64,000 nt of DNA from Amycolatopsis mongoliensis. Its GTDB lineage: Bacteria > Actinomycetota > Actinomycetes > Mycobacteriales > Pseudonocardiaceae. The stretch spans positions 806,001-870,000 of the forward strand of contig NZ_CP127295.1 of NCBI RefSeq assembly GCF_030285665.1. The letters run 5' to 3'. Below the pieces are notes generated by a model, which was not told the DNA's origin, searched no databases, and saw only the letters and a list, made by a program, of their open reading frames with translations. The translations under genes and the position numbers were made by a program. Positions 40,178-52,900 of the stretch are shown in pieces (the stretch's first letter is position 1; every line of letters starts with the position of its first letter).

Positions 40178-40945
40178 GTGACTGCCCTGAACGAAAGAAC
40201 GAGCCGGTGGATCCGGCGCTTCCACGCGGCCGACGACGCCGCCGTGCGGCTGGTCTGCCTGCCGCACGCGGGCGGGTCGGCGACGGCCTACTTCCCGTTC
40301 TCGCGCGCGGCCACCGCCGCCGGGCTGGACGCCGACGTCGTCGCCGTCCAGTACCCCGGCCGCCAGGACCGGCTGGGCGAACGCTGCTACGACGACGTCG
40401 ACGCCATGGCCGACGCGATCGCCGACGACCTCGGCCCGTGGTTCGACCGGCCGGTGGCACTCTTCGGCCACAGCATGGGCGCGACGCTCGGCTACGAGGT
40501 CGCCCGCCGGCTCGAAGCGCGGGGCGCGCGGCCGCTGGGCCTGTTCGCGTCCGCCTGCCGGGCGCCGTCCGCCCAGCGGATCGAGTACGTCCACCAGCGC
40601 GACGACGACGGCCTGATCGCGGCGATCAGGGAGCTCAGCGGCACCGACAAGGCTGTGCTGGGCGACGACGAGCTGCTGCGCATGGTGCTGCCCGCGATCC
40701 GCGGCGACTACACCGCGGTCGAGACGTACCGCCACCGCGCGGGACGCGAGCTGGAGTGCCCGATCCACGTGCTGGTGGGCGACGACGACCCGGTGACGGA
40801 GATCGCCGAGGCGGACGCCTGGCGCGCCCACACGACGGGAGAGTGCGTCGTGGAGGTGTTCCCCGGTGGCCACTTCTACCTGAACGCCCAGCTGGAGGGC
40901 GTGTTGGCCAGTGTCAAGGCCCGGCTGGGTGACTGGAGCCCTTAG
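40178..40945 (+). CDS. Type II thioesterase (editing)
   Basis: A 255-residue alpha/beta hydrolase of the external, PKS-associated thioesterase family. CLPHAGGSATAYFPF opens the domain, the nucleophile is Ser99 in GHSMGA, the acid is probably in GDDDPVT, and the histidine is in PGGHFYL. These enzymes hydrolyse stalled or mis-primed acyl groups from ACPs. The GTG at 40178 gives the family-typical length; only a weak CGGAA precedes it. The stop codon TAG is part of the next TAGGGG box, which belongs to the following gene. It is transcribed divergently from the LAL activator. Confidence 0.92.
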   Translation: MTALNERTSRWIRRFHAADDAAVRLVCLPHAGGSATAYFPFSRAATAAGLDADVVAVQYPGRQDRLGERCYDDVDAMADAIADDLGPWFDRPVALFGHSMGATLGYEVARRLEARGARPLGLFASACRAPSAQRIEYVHQRDDDGLIAAIRELSGTDKAVLGDDELLRMVLPAIRGDYTAVETYRHRAGRELECPIHVLVGDDDPVTEIAEADAWRAHTTGECVVEVFPGGHFYLNAQLEGVLASVKARLGDWSP

Positions 40946-41058
40946 GGGTGGGGTGGGGAAACCCCAGGCGGAGTTCAGGTGCGGACCCCATGGTTCGGCG
41001 GGCCCCGGTCCGTGAAACTGGGTACATCGAAGAAAACGACCTGCCCCCGGAGGTAGTC
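40941..41058 (+). promoter_or_regulatory. TAGGGG box and leader of the PqqD-like gene
   Basis: CTTAGGGGTGGGG at 40941-40953 starts inside the thioesterase stop region and lies about 105 bp upstream of the PqqD-like start. This suggests the small gene has its own promoter rather than only read-through. The GGAGG site is at 41049-41053. Confidence 0.5.
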
Positions 41059-41328
41059 ATGATGGCGATCCAGACCGTTCCCGGTGTCACCCAGCGGATG
41101 CTCCCCAACGGCCACCTCCGGCTGAGCTGCCGCACCACGAGCCGCCAGATCGAGTGCGAGCCGGTGGCGGCGGCGATGTGGATCGCGCTGAAGCAGCACA
41201 ACGGCGACATCGACCGTGCGAGCGCGGTTCTGGCGGCGCTGTGGGAGACCGACGTCGAGGACACCCGCTACGACATGATGCTGCTGGCGGGCTCGCTGTG
41301 CTCCCTGGGGCTGCTGGCCGAGGTGTGA
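41059..41328 (+). CDS. PqqD-like small protein (orphan RRE-type fold)
   Basis: An 89-residue protein with the PqqD pattern: a beta-rich N-terminus (VTQRMLPNGHLRLSCR), then EPVAAAMWIALKQHNGDIDRASAVLAALWETDVEDTRYDMMLLAGSLCSLGLL, matching the helical half. PqqD-type domains normally bind the leader peptide of a ribosomal peptide substrate, but no precursor peptide or radical SAM gene is visible. ATG at 41059 has GGAGG five bases upstream; a second ATG follows immediately at 41062. It sits alone between the thioesterase and the convergent PKS II. Its role in a PKS cluster is unknown; carrier or starter-unit handling is only a guess. Confidence 0.75.
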   Translation: MMAIQTVPGVTQRMLPNGHLRLSCRTTSRQIECEPVAAAMWIALKQHNGDIDRASAVLAALWETDVEDTRYDMMLLAGSLCSLGLLAEV

Positions 41329-41654
41329 CGGCCCCGCGGCGGACGCCTGGGGGCGTTCGTCCGGGTGTGTTCCCGGCTCGCGTCGAGCGCCCTTGTCCGA
41401 GGTGGCGATCCGCGAGCCTGACCCGCGCGGCCGTACTCCATGCCGTGCATTCCTGACTTGCGTCGAGCGCGCCCCGCGCGGCGCTCCGCGAACCCGCACC
41501 GCTCCCGGCCTCCCCAGGACCCCGAAAGCCGTGAAGGACTCCTTACCGGCCATAAGAGCCGGTAAGGAGTCCTTCACGGCACACGAAAGGGACCGCCTCC
41601 GACGTCGTTGGCGGAAGCGGTCCCTGGCCCGGCCGGGGGAGGTGGCCGGGAGTT
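41329..41654. other. Gene-free region between convergent pqqD-like and PKS II genes
   Basis: 326 bp with no supportable gene. It contains the stem-loop at 41528-41580 and a short imperfect direct repeat (GCGTCGAGCGC near 41382 and 41463). It is probably a terminator region for both flanking genes. Confidence 0.6.
41528..41580. repeat. Perfect 23-bp stem palindrome of a second repeat family
   Basis: GCCGTGAAGGACTCCTTACC... and its exact reverse complement are separated by the seven-base loop CATAAGA. The sequence is unrelated to the 46-bp family but similar in size. It lies between convergent genes and may act as a bidirectional terminator. Confidence 0.85.
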
Positions 41655-44600
41655 TCAGCCCTGTGACTCCAGTTCCTCGTCCAGCATCGCGAACAGCTCG
41701 TCCGCGCCCGCCTCTGCCAGCTCCTGGTCGGCCGGGGAGAACGTCGCCACCAGCTCACGCAGGCGGCCCACGACCGATGCCCGCTCGGCTGCGTCCAACG
41801 CGCGCAGCTCGGTCTCCAGGTCCGCCAGCCGGACCTCCACCGCGGACGGCGGTTCGGTCAGCCCGGCACCGAGGAACGAAGCCAGCGCGCCCGCCGACGG
41901 GTGGTCGAAGATCAGCGTCGCCGGCAGCCGTTGCCCCGTCAGGGATTCCAGGCGGTTGCGCAGCTCGATCGCCGTCAGCGAGTCGAAGCCCAGCTCGATG
42001 AAGCCCTTGCGCGGGTCGATCGCGTCACGCCGTTCGTGGCCGAGGACCACTGCCGCCGTGCCGCAGACCACGTCCAGCAGCGCGCGGTCCCGCTCCGCCG
42101 CCGGCAGGGCCACCACCCGGGCCCACGAGTCGTCCACGACCTCCGCCCGGCGCCGGGCACCACCGCGGACCAGGCCCCGGAGCATCGCCGGGACACTGTG
42201 CGCGTCGGCCCGCACCCCGGACATGTCCAGCCGGACCGGCACCAGCGACGGCTGCGCGGTCCCGAACGTCGCGTCGAACAACGAAAGCCCGTCCGCGAAC
42301 GACAGGCCCAGCACGCCCGAGCGGGCCATCCGGATCAGGTCGGTGTCCGCCAGCTCGTTCGACATGCCGCCCTCGGACCACAGGCCCCACGCCAGCGACA
42401 CCGCGTGCCGCCCGGAGGCCGCCCGGTGGTGCGCCAGCGCGTCCAGGAAGACGTTCGCCGCCGAGTAGTTCGCCTGGCCCGCCGCGCCGAGCGTGCCGCC
42501 CGCCGACGAATACACCACGAAAGCGATGTCCAGCGAAGCGGTCAGCGAGTGCAGGTTCCACGCCGCGTCGACCTTGGGCCGCAACACCGCGTCCATCCGC
42601 TCCGGCGTCAGCGCGAGCAGCACGCCGTCGTCCACGACGCCGGCCGTGTGCACCACCGCCGTCAGCGGGACCCCGTCGAGCAGAGTCGCCACCGCGTCGC
42701 GATCGGCGAGGTCACACGCTTCCAACGAGACCGTGGCCCCCAAGGAAGTCAACGACGAAACCAGCTCGGCCGCCCCCGGCGCCGAAGCACCACGACGGCT
42801 CGTGAGCAGCAGGTGCTTGACGCCGTGGTCGGTCACCAGGTGCCGCGCGATCAGCTGTCCCAGCACGCCGGTACCGCCGGTGACCAGCACCGTTCCGTCG
42901 GGATCCAAGTCGGTCACCGCAGGCGTGGGCACGAACTTCGCCAGCCGGTGCACCAGCACCGCGCCGTCGCGCACCGCGACACCCGGCTCGTCGGCGTACA
43001 TCGCCCCGAGCACCGCGTCCAGCGGCAACTCGCCACCGTCGACGTCCACGACCATGAACCGGTCGGGATACTCCAGCTGCGCCGTCCGGATCACGCCCCA
43101 CAGCGCGGCGTGGGTCAGATCGTCGACGCCCTCGTCGGGACGCGTCCCGATCGCGCGCGAAGCGACGACGACCAGCCGGGAGGACGCCAGCGTCTCCTCG
43201 GCGACCCACGCCTGGGCCAGCGCCAGCAACCGATGCGTGGCCTCACGGGCCGCGACCGGCGAAGCCGAAGCAGGCGCCACGAACGGCGCGAACACCACAT
43301 CCGGCGTCACCCCGGCGGAAACCAGCGCCGGAAGGTCCACATAGGACTCCCCCGGCAACCCGAAGCCGGTACCGAGCACCGCCGACGAGACACCCGAAAC
43401 GGCCCCACCCGTGAACGGCTGCCACTCGACGCGGAAGAGCGAGTCGTCGACCGCCGAGCGCGTGGCGCGGAACGCGTCGGCCGCGATCGGCCGCAGCGAA
43501 AGCGATTCGACGCCGAGCACCGGCGCACCGGTGGCGTCCGTCGCGCTCAGCGAGACGGTGTTCTCGACGTCCGACGAGATCAGCACCCGCAGCTCCGACG
43601 CCCCGGCCGCGTGCAGCGACACCCCCGACCACGCGAAGGGCAGCACCGGCTTGTCCTCCGTCGGCCCGGCCAGGCCGATCGTGTGCAGGGCGGCGTCGAG
43701 CAGAGCCGGGTGCAGGCCGAACGCCGAGGCGTCCGCGTCCTCCGGCAGCGCCACCTCGGCGGCGAGCGTGTCGCCGTCCTGCCACACGCGGCGCAGCCCG
43801 GCGAACACCGGCCCGTAGACGAAGCCCTGGGCGGCGAGGTCGTCGTAGCGCGAGGTCACGTCGATCTCGATCGCCCCCGCGGGCGGCCACTCCGGCACCG
43901 GCGCCGGGCTCGCCACCGAGGAAGACAACCGGCCGGTGCCGTGCTGCACCCACTCGGAAGAATCCTCGGCCTGTGAATAAATCGACAGAGAGCGCTGCTC
44001 CGATTCGAGAGCGCCGACGACGACCTGCAGCCGGACCGCCCCGTCCGGGGGCAGGATCAGCGGCGCGGCCAGGGTCAGCTCGTCGAGCCGCCCGCAGCCG
44101 ACCTCGTCGCCCGCGCGGATCGCCAGCTCCACGAACGCCGTCCCGGGGAACACCAGCGATCCCTGGACGACGTGGTCGGCGAGCCACGGCTGCGTCTTCG
44201 CCGACAGCCGGCCGGTCAGCACCGCACCCCCGGAGTCGGCCGCGACGACGACGGCACCCAGCAGCGGGTGCTCCGCGTCGCGCTGCCCGACCTCGGCGAC
44301 GCCGCGGACGCGGGCACCGGTCGGGTTCTCCAGCCAGTACCGCTTGCGCTGGAAAGCGTAGGTCGGCAGTTCCACCACCGTGCCCCCGGCGTAGAACGCC
44401 GAGAAGTCCACAGTGGACCCGCTGACGAAGAGCGCGGCGACCGCGGCGGCCGCCGACTCGGCTTCGGGCCGGTCCTTGCGCAGCACCGGGACGAACGTGG
44501 CGTGGTCGTCCGGGCCCAGGCACGTCTGCCCCATCGCGGTCAGCACCGCGGACGGACCGACCTCGACGAACGTCGTGACGCCCGCGTCGAGCAGCGTGCG

Positions 44601-46952
44601 GATCCCGTCGGCGAACCGGACGGCGTCGCGGACCTGGCTCACCCAGTACTCCGGCGAGGTCAGGTCGGCAGCCGGCGAAACCGTCGAGACGATCGGGATC
44701 TCCGGCGTGCGGTAGGTCAGGTTCCGGGCGATGAAGGCGAAGTCCGCCAGCATCGGTTCCATCAGCGCCGAGTGGAACGCGTGCGAGACCTTCAGCCGCG
44801 AAGTCTTTTCGAACTTCGACGCCACGGCGAGCACCGCGTCCTCGTCACCGGAGAGCACCACGGACGCCGGCCCGTTGACGGCCGCGATCGACACGCCGTC
44901 GGTCAGCAGCGGCACGACGTCGGCTTCGGCCGCCGCCACGGCGACCATCGCGCCCCCTGCGGGCAGCGCCTGCATCAAGCGCGCCCGGGCCGTCACCAGC
45001 GTGCAGGCGTCCTCGAGCGAGAGCACGCCGGCGACGTGCGCCGCGGCCAGCTCGCCGATCGAATGCCCCAGCAGGTAGTCCGGCTGGACGCCCCAGGACT
45101 CGAGCAGCCGGAACACCGCGACCTCGACGGCGAACAACGCGGGCTGCGTGTACCCGGTCTCGTCGGAGCCGAGCACGGACTTCAGGGGGACGTCCAGGTG
45201 CTTGTCCAGTTCGGCGGCCACCACGTCGAAGACCTCGGAGAACGCCGGGAACGCCGCGGCCAGCTCCAGTCCCATCCCGGCGCGCTGCGCGCCCTGGCCG
45301 GTGAACAGGAACGCCGTGCGTCCGTTCCGGGCGACCCCGTCGACGACGCCCGCCGGCCGGCCCGCCGCGTATTCGGTGAGCGCCCGGATCGCGGCCGCGC
45401 GGTCGGCGGCCACGACGCCGGCGCGGTGCTCGGCGAGGGTGCGGGTGGTCACCAGCGAGTATCCGACGTCCACAGTGGACGCGTCGCCGGCGGACGTGGC
45501 GAGCTTGCCCGCCTGGGCGCGCAGGGCCTCCGGGTCGTTGGCGGACAGCAGCCAGGTCACCGGGCCCTCTTCCGGAGAAGGGGAAACGGCCACCGGGTCG
45601 CCCTGCTCGACGATCACGTGCGCGTTGGTGCCGCTGATGCCGAACGACGACACCCCGGCCCGCCGCGGCCGCCCGGTCTCCGGCCACGGCCGTTCCGCGC
45701 TGAGCAGCGAGACCGTGTCCGTCCACTCGACGTGCGGCGACGGCTCGTCGGCGTGCAGCGTCTTCGGGAGGACGCCGCGCCGCAGCGCCTCCACCATCTT
45801 GATCACGCCGCCGACCCCGGCGGCCGCCTGCGTGTGGCCGACGTTCGACTTGAACGACCCGACGTGCAGCGGCCGCTCCGGCGTCGCCGCCTTGCCGTAG
45901 GTCGAGATCAGCGCCTGCGCCTCGATCGGGTCGCCCAGCTTGGTGCCGGTGCCGTGCGCCTCGACGGCGTCCACATCGTACAGTTCGAGGCCGGCGTCGG
46001 CCAGCGCCGCGCGGATCACCCGCTGCTGCGCGGGCCCGTTCGGCACGGTGATGCCGCTGGACGCGCCGTCGGAGTTCACCGCGCTGCCGCGCAGCACCGC
46101 CAGCACGTGGTGGCCGTTGCGGCGCGCGTCGGAAAGCTTCTCCAGCAGCAGCATGCCGGCACCCTCGGAGCAGCCGACGCCGTCGGCGCCGCTGCCGAAC
46201 GCCTTGCACCGGCCGTCCGGGGACAGCCCCTGCTGCTCGCTGAAGTAGACGAACATGTCCGGCGTCACCATCACGGTCACGCCGCCGGCCAGCGCGAGCG
46301 AACACTCGCCGCGGCGCAGCGCCTGCGCCGCCCAGTGCAGGGCGACCAGCGACGACGAGCACGCGGTGTCCACCGACACCGACGGGCCTTCCAGCCCGAG
46401 GGTGTAGGAGATGCGGCCGGAGATCAGGCTGCCGTCGCTGCTGCCGGCACCGTAGTCGTGGTACATCACGCCCGCGAAGACGCCGGTCTTGCTGCCCCGC
46501 AACGTCGAGGGCACGATGCCGGCGCGTTCCACGGCCTCCCACGCCGTCTCCAGCACGATCCGCTGCTGCGGGTCGAGCGTGCGGGCCTCGCGCGGGGAGA
46601 TCCCGAAGAACTCCGGCTCGAAGTCGGCGGCGTCGTAGAGGAAGCCGCCCTCCTTCGAGTACGTCGTCCCGGGCCGGCCGGCGGGGTCGAAGAGCGACGC
46701 GGTGTCCCAGCCGCGGTCCTCGGGGAACTCGCCGACGGCGTCGGTGCCGCTCGCGACGAGGTCCCAGAGCTGCACGGGCGTGGTGACCCCGCCGGGGTAG
46801 CGGCAGCCCATGCCGATGATCGCGATCGGCTCGCTCATCGCCGCGGTGAGCTTCTGGTTGTCCGCCTTGAGCCGTTCGTTGTCCATCATGGACTGGCGCA
46901 GCGCGGCGACGATCTGCTCGGTGGACGGCGCGCTGTTCGATGGGCCGGTCAC
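41655..46952 (-). CDS. Modular type I PKS (PKS II), one malonyl module KS-AT-DH-KR-ACP
   Basis: A 1,765-residue single-module PKS. N-terminal docking peptide [22 protein letters not shown] (Cys198), AT with GHSIGE (Ser631) and HAFH (malonyl-type), DH with [10 protein letters not shown] (His927) and YGPVF, KR with VDD (B-type), ACP (Ser1658), C-terminal tail [17 protein letters not shown]. The GTG start overlaps the TGA of PKS I by four bases, so the two are translationally coupled and very likely work in sequence. The C-terminal tail is the kind that pairs with [13 protein letters not shown] N-termini, which occur on PKS III, IV and V, not on PKS VI. Expected output: one further trans double bond. 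Confidence 0.96.
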   Translation of the reverse strand: MTGPSNSAPSTEQIVAALRQSMMDNERLKADNQKLTAAMSEPIAIIGMGCRYPGGVTTPVQLWDLVASGTDAVGEFPEDRGWDTASLFDPAGRPGTTYSKEGGFLYDAADFEPEFFGISPREARTLDPQQRIVLETAWEAVERAGIVPSTLRGSKTGVFAGVMYHDYGAGSSDGSLISGRISYTLGLEGPSVSVDTACSSSLVALHWAAQALRRGECSLALAGGVTVMVTPDMFVYFSEQQGLSPDGRCKAFGSGADGVGCSEGAGMLLLEKLSDARRNGHHVLAVLRGSAVNSDGASSGITVPNGPAQQRVIRAALADAGLELYDVDAVEAHGTGTKLGDPIEAQALISTYGKAATPERPLHVGSFKSNVGHTQAAAGVGGVIKMVEALRRGVLPKTLHADEPSPHVEWTDTVSLLSAERPWPETGRPRRAGVSSFGISGTNAHVIVEQGDPVAVSPSPEEGPVTWLLSANDPEALRAQAGKLATSAGDASTVDVGYSLVTTRTLAEHRAGVVAADRAAAIRALTEYAAGRPAGVVDGVARNGRTAFLFTGQGAQRAGMGLELAAAFPAFSEVFDVVAAELDKHLDVPLKSVLGSDETGYTQPALFAVEVAVFRLLESWGVQPDYLLGHSIGELAAAHVAGVLSLEDACTLVTARARLMQALPAGGAMVAVAAAEADVVPLLTDGVSIAAVNGPASVVLSGDEDAVLAVASKFEKTSRLKVSHAFHSALMEPMLADFAFIARNLTYRTPEIPIVSTVSPAADLTSPEYWVSQVRDAVRFADGIRTLLDAGVTTFVEVGPSAVLTAMGQTCLGPDDHATFVPVLRKDRPEAESAAAAVAALFVSGSTVDFSAFYAGGTVVELPTYAFQRKRYWLENPTGARVRGVAEVGQRDAEHPLLGAVVVAADSGGAVLTGRLSAKTQPWLADHVVQGSLVFPGTAFVELAIRAGDEVGCGRLDELTLAAPLILPPDGAVRLQVVVGALESEQRSLSIYSQAEDSSEWVQHGTGRLSSSVASPAPVPEWPPAGAIEIDVTSRYDDLAAQGFVYGPVFAGLRRVWQDGDTLAAEVALPEDADASAFGLHPALLDAALHTIGLAGPTEDKPVLPFAWSGVSLHAAGASELRVLISSDVENTVSLSATDATGAPVLGVESLSLRPIAADAFRATRSAVDDSLFRVEWQPFTGGAVSGVSSAVLGTGFGLPGESYVDLPALVSAGVTPDVVFAPFVAPASASPVAAREATHRLLALAQAWVAEETLASSRLVVVASRAIGTRPDEGVDDLTHAALWGVIRTAQLEYPDRFMVVDVDGGELPLDAVLGAMYADEPGVAVRDGAVLVHRLAKFVPTPAVTDLDPDGTVLVTGGTGVLGQLIARHLVTDHGVKHLLLTSRRGASAPGAAELVSSLTSLGATVSLEACDLADRDAVATLLDGVPLTAVVHTAGVVDDGVLLALTPERMDAVLRPKVDAAWNLHSLTASLDIAFVVYSSAGGTLGAAGQANYSAANVFLDALAHHRAASGRHAVSLAWGLWSEGGMSNELADTDLIRMARSGVLGLSFADGLSLFDATFGTAQPSLVPVRLDMSGVRADAHSVPAMLRGLVRGGARRRAEVVDDSWARVVALPAAERDRALLDVVCGTAAVVLGHERRDAIDPRKGFIELGFDSLTAIELRNRLESLTGQRLPATLIFDHPSAGALASFLGAGLTEPPSAVEVRLADLETELRALDAAERASVVGRLRELVATFSPADQELAEAGADELFAMLDEELESQG

Positions 46953-49900
46953 TGGGAGTCCCCTCGTTCGTCGGTCTGGGTGCCGGCCATCGCGGACCGG
47001 ACCAGGTCGGCCAGGTCCATCCCGGCGATCGCCGCCACCTCGTCGGTTCCGTTGGCCTCGGCCGCCTCTTCGACCGGCTCGCCGAGCTCGGGCAGCAGCT
47101 CCCCGAGCAGGAACCGGGTCAGCGGCAGCGGGCTCGGGTAGTCGAAGATCAGCGTCGCCGGCAGGCGCAGCCCGCAGGCCGCCCCGAGCCGGTTGCGCAG
47201 TTCCAGCGCGGCCAGCGAGTCGATGCCCAGGTCGGTGAAGCCCTTCTCGACGCCGACCGCCGAAGCGTCGTCGTAGCCGAGGACGGCCGCCGCGTGCTCG
47301 CAGACCAGCTGCAGCAACGCGGTTTCCCGCTCGTCGGCCGACATCCCGGCCAGCTTCTCGGCGAACCCGGCTTCGGGTGCCGCCGTCGCCGGACCGGCCG
47401 CCGCGGCGGCCCGCCGCGGGGTGGCCGTGACCAGGCCCCGCAGGAGCGGTGCGAGCCGGTCGGCGTCCCGCAGGTCGGCGAGCTTCACCGGCACCAGCCC
47501 CGGTTCGCCGGCCGCCAGCGCGGCGTCGAAGAGCGCGAGCCCGTCGGTGACGGTCAGCTCCGCGACCCCGGACCGGGCGATGTGCGTCAGGTCGACCGCG
47601 TCGCCGCTGCCCTCCCACGGACCCCAGGCCAGCGAGGTCGCCGGGAGGCCCAGCGCCGCGCGGTGGGCGGCCAGCGCGTCGAGGAAGACGTTGCCCGCGG
47701 CGTAGTTCGCCTGCCCGGCGGCGAGCAGCAGGCCGCCCGCCGAGGAGTAGAGCACGAACGCCTTCAGGTCCAGCGAAGCGGTCAGCTCGTGCAGGTGCCA
47801 GGCGGCGTCCACCTTCGGCCGCAGGACGTTCTCGACCTGCGCCGGCGTGAGCGCGCTCAGCACCGCGCTGTCCATCTGCCCGGCGGCGTGCACCACGGCG
47901 GTGAGGTCCGGCAGCGACTCGATCAGCGCGGCCAGCTCGTTCCGGTCGGTGACGTCGCAGGCCGCGACGGTCACCTCGGCGTCCAGCGACTCGACCAGTT
48001 CACGGGCACCCGGGGCGTCGAGACCGCGACGGCTGGTCAGGACCAGCTTCCGGGCGCCGCGGGCGACCAGGTGCCGGGCCAGGTGGCCGCCGAGCAGGCC
48101 GGCGCCGCCGGTGATGAGCACCGTGCCGCCCGTGTCCCACTCGACCGGGTCGCCGAGCGTGGTGACCTTGGCCAGCCGGGGCACGCGGACCTCGCCGACG
48201 CGGACGATCGCTTCCGGTTCGCCGGAGGCGACCACCGCGGGCAGGGCTCGCCTGGACTGGGGCAGGTCGTCGACGTCGACGACCTGGATCCGCCCGGGGT
48301 TCTCCGCCTGCGCGGCCCGGACGAGGCCCCAGACCGGCGCCTGCGCGAGGTCCGGGTCGTCCGCCACGGCGGTGCGCGTGACGACCAGGAGCTTGCCGTC
48401 GGACGGCCCGTCGAGCCAGGTTTGCAGCTGCTTCAGGGTTTCCTGGACGGTCGCGTGGACCCGGGCCGGCACTTCGCCGTCGGCCGAGCCCACCGGCAGG
48501 ACCAGGACGTCGGCCGCCACCGGCTCTTCGTGCATGGGGACACCCAGGCCGAGGTCGTCGGTGCCGAGCACGGCCCAGCCCTCGAGGGACTTGACCAGGC
48601 GGACCCCGGCCGCGGGCTGCCAGTCGATCCGGTAGAGCGAGTCGGGCACCTTCGCGCCCAGCTGGCCCTCCGACACCGGCCGCGTCACCAGCGACTCGAT
48701 CCAGGCGACCGGGGAACCGGTCGCGTCGGCCAGTGCGAGCGAGGCGTCCTTGCCCTCCTTGCGGACGTGCACCCGCAGGGTGGTGGCGCCGGCGGCGTGC
48801 AGCGAGACCTGGTTCCAGGCGAACGGGATCGTCGTCTCGGTCAGCGCCTTCGGGCCGCCGGGCACGAGGAAGTCCGTGGCGCCCAGCGCCGAGTCGAGCA
48901 GCCCCGGGTGGAGCCCGAACTCGCCCGCCGCGGCGCCCTCCGGCAGCGCGACCTCGGCGAACACTTCACCATCGCGCAGCCACACCGCGCGCAGGTTCCG
49001 GAACACCGGTCCGTAGCCGAAGCCGAGCCCGGCCAGGTCGTCGTAGAGCCCGGTGAGGTCGACGCTTTCGGCGCCCTCCGGGGGCCACACCGAGAGGTCG
49101 AACTCCGGCGTCCGGGCCCCGGCGGCCAAGGTGCCGGCCGCGTGCTGGGTCCAGGTGTCTTCGACGCGGGAGTGCACCGACAGCTCCCGGCGTCCACCGG
49201 AGGGTGCGCCGACGACGACGCGGATGTCGACGCCGCCCTCGTCCGGCAGCAGCAGCGGGGCCTGCTGGGTCAGCTCCTCCAGGACGTCGCAGCCGACCTG
49301 GTCACCGGCGTGCAGGGCCAGCTCGACGTACGCGGTGCCCGGCAGCATCGTCCGGCCCAGCACCACGTGGTCGGCCAGCCAGGTCTGCTTGTCGACCGCG
49401 AGCCGGCCGGTGAGCACCGCGCCGCCGTCGGGCAGCTCCACCAGTGCACCCAGCAGCGGGTGCCCGGCGGCCTTGGCGCCCAGCGAGCCGACGTCGCCGG
49501 CCCGCTTCGTCGCGTCGAGCCAGTACTCCTTGTTCTGGAAGGCGTACGTCGGCAGGTCCACAGTGGACGCCCCACGGCCGGCGAACACGGCGCTCCAGTC
49601 CGGCTTCGCGCCCCGCGAGTAGAGCGTGGCGAGCGCGGTGAACAGCGTCTGCACCTCGTCGCGGCCCCGGCGCAGCGCGGGCACGCCCACGACGCGGTCG
49701 GGCCGGTCGGCGAGCGACGTGTCGCACTCACGGGCCATGCCGGTCAGCACCGCGTCCGGGCCCAGCTCGACGAACCGGGTGACCCCGGCCGAGAGCAGCG
49801 CGCCGACGCCGTCGGCGAACCGGACGGCTTCCCGCACGTGGTTCACCCAGTACTCCGGCGAGCAGAGCTGCTCGGCGGTGGCGATCCGGCCGGTCACGTT

Positions 49901-52900
49901 GGAGACGACCGGGATGCCCGGGGCCGAGTACGCCAGCTTCTCCGCCACCACGGCGAACTCGGCCAGCATCGGCTCCATCAGCGAGGAGTGGAAGGCGTGC
50001 GAGACGACCAGCTGCTTCACGCGCCGTCCGGCTTCCTTGAAGGCCACCATCGCGGCCTGCACCGCGGCCTCGGGCCCGGAGACGACCACCGAGCGCGGGC
50101 CGTTGACCGCGGCGATGTCGACCTCGGCCGGGAGCGCGGCGCGCACCTCGTCCTCGGTGGCCGCGATCGCGGCCATGGCTCCCCCGGCGGGCAGGGCCTG
50201 CATGAGGCGGCCACGGGCCGCGACCAGCGCACAGGCGTCGGCCAGGGAAAGCACACCGGCGACGTGCGCCGCGGCCAGCTCGCCGATCGAGTGCCCGGCG
50301 ACGTAGTCGGGCGTTATCCCCCACGACTCGACCAGGCGGTAGAGCGCCACCTCGATCGCGAACAGCGCGCACTGCGTGTACGCGGTCTTGTTCAGCAGCT
50401 CACCGTCGGCGGAACCCTTCTCCGCCCAGATGACCTGCTTCAGCGGGACGTCGGTGTCGAACAGGCCGCACGCTTCGTCGAGGACTCCGGCGAAGACCGG
50501 GAAGGCCTCGTAGAGTTCGCGGCCCATGCCCGGCTGCTGCGCGCCCTGGCCGGTGAAGAGGAACGCGGTCAGGTCGGCCGCGCTGGTCGCGCCGGTGACG
50601 GTGCCCGCCGGGGTCCCGCCGGTGGCGAGACCGTCGAGGGCCTTCAACGCGGCGTCGCGGCCGGCCGCCAGGACCACCGCGCGGTGGTCGAGCGCGGCCC
50701 GCCCGGTGGCGAGCGAGTAACCGACGTCGGTCAGGTCGAGCTCCGGGTTCGCCCGCAGGTGTGCGGCGACCCGGGCCGCCTGGTCGGCGAGCGCGGCGGC
50801 CGTGGTGCCGGCGATCGGCAGCGGGACCGATGCCAGCGGCGGGGCCGTCCGACGTGGACGCTCCACAGTGGACGGAGGTGCCTCCTCGATGATGATGTGC
50901 GCGTTGGTGCCGCTGATGCCGAAGGACGAGACGCCGGCGCGGCGCGGACGGCCGTTGGGCAGCCAGGGCCGGGCCTCGCTCAGCAGCTCGATGTCGCCGG
51001 TGGTCCAGTCGACGACCGGGGACGGCGCGTCGATGTGCAGCGACTTCGGCAGCATGTTGTGCCGCAGGGCCTGGACGACCTTGATCACGCCCGCCGCGCC
51101 GCCGGAAGCCTGCGCGTGGCCGATGTTGGACTTCACCGAGCCCAGGTACAGCGGCTGCCCGTCCGGCCGGTCCTGGCCGTAGGTGGCCAGCAGTGCCTGC
51201 GCCTCGATCGGGTCACCCAGCTTGGTGCCCGAACCGTGCGCTTCGACGGCGTCCACTTCGGACGGCGTCAGACCTCCCGCGGCCAATGCCGCGTGGATCA
51301 CGCGTTCCTGCGACGGTCCGTTCGGCGCGGTGAGGCCGTTGGACGCGCCGTCCTGGTTGACGGCGCTGGAGCGGACCACCGCGAGCACTTCGTGGCCGTT
51401 GCGCTGCGCGTCGGACAGCCGCTCCAGCAGGAGCAGGCCCGCGCCTTCGGCCCAGCCGACGCCGTCGGACGCCGCGGAGAAGGACTTCGACCGGCCGTTG
51501 GGCGAAAGCACGCCCTGCCGGCTCGAGTCGACGAACAGGTCCGGCTGCGAGAGCAGCGTGACACCGCCGGCGAGCGCCAGCCCGCACTCCCCCGCCCGCA
51601 GCGCCTGCACCGCGAGGTGCAGCGTGACCAGCGAGGACGAGCACGCGGTGTCGACCGTCATGCACGGGCCTTCCAGCCCCAGCAGGTAGGAGATGCGGCC
51701 GGAGACGACCGCGCCCGAGCTGCCGTTGGGGATGTAGGCGGCGACGTCGGCGGGCGCGCCGGGGACGCGGCTGCCGTAGTCGTCGTACATCGCGCCGGTG
51801 AAGACGCCGGTCATGCTGCCGCGCAGCGCGGTCGGGTCGATGCCGGCCCGCTCGATGGCCTCCCACGCGGTCTCCAGCAGGAGCCGCTGCTGCGGGTCCA
51901 TGGCCAGCGCCTCGCGCGGGCCGATGCCGAAGAACGCCGGGTCGAACAAGGTGCCTTCGTGGAGGAAGCCGCCTTCGCGGGCGTAGGTCTTGCCCCGCTT
52001 GCCGCGCTCGGGGTCGTAGATGCTGTCGATGTCCCAGCCGCGGTTGGTGGGGAACTCCGACACCGCGTCGACCTCGTCGACGAGCAGTTGCCAGAGGTCT
52101 TCCGGCGACCGGACGCCGCCGGGGTACCGGCAGGCCATGCCGACGATCGCGATCGGCTCCTGCATCGACGCGTTCGTCCGGGTCGTGGTGGCCGGGACCT
52201 TGGCGACCGCGCCGAGCAGCTTGCCCTTGACGAAGTCCGCCACCGCCTTGGCGGTCGGGTGGTCGAAGATCAGCGTCGCCGGCAGGGTCAGGCCGGTCGC
52301 GGTGCCGAGCAGGTTGCGCAGCTCGACCGCGGCCAGGGAGTCGAAGCCGAGCTCCTTGAACGCCCGCGTTCCGTCCACTTCGGACTTGTCCGCGTAACCG
52401 AGCACGGTGGCCACCTGCGTGCGGACGATGTCCAGCAGCACGCGGTCGCGCTCGTTGTCGGCCAGCGCGGCCAGCTCGGCGGCCAGTGCGTTGTCGGCCG
52501 CCTTCGCCGCCTTGGCGGTCCGGCGGGCCTTCGGCGGGACGAACCCGCGCAGCAGGGCCGGCAGGTCGTCGGTCCGGGCCCGCAGCGCCGCGACGTCCAC
52601 GCGCAGCGGGGCGATCACGGCGTCCTCGGCGGCGGTCGCCGCGTCGAACAGCGCGAGCCCCTGCTCCGCGGTGACGGCCGGGAGGCCGAGCCGGGCCATC
52701 CGGACGAGGTCCGCCTCGGCCAGCTCGCCGCCGAGGCCGGTGTTCTCGGCCCAGAGACCCCACGCCAGCGCCGTCGCTGGCAGGCCCGAGGCCCGCCGGT
52801 GCGCGGCGAGGCCGTCGAGGAACGCGTTGGCCGCGGCGTAGTTCGCCTGGCCGGCAGGCAGCACCTGGCCACCAGCAGAAGAAAACAGCACGAACGCGGC

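Noticed and set aside
40975..41577. 200-codon minus-strand frame overlapping the PqqD-like gene
   Set aside because: No family features, and its start lies inside the 41528-41580 palindrome; the plus-strand PqqD-like frame has a GGAGG site and a domain match.
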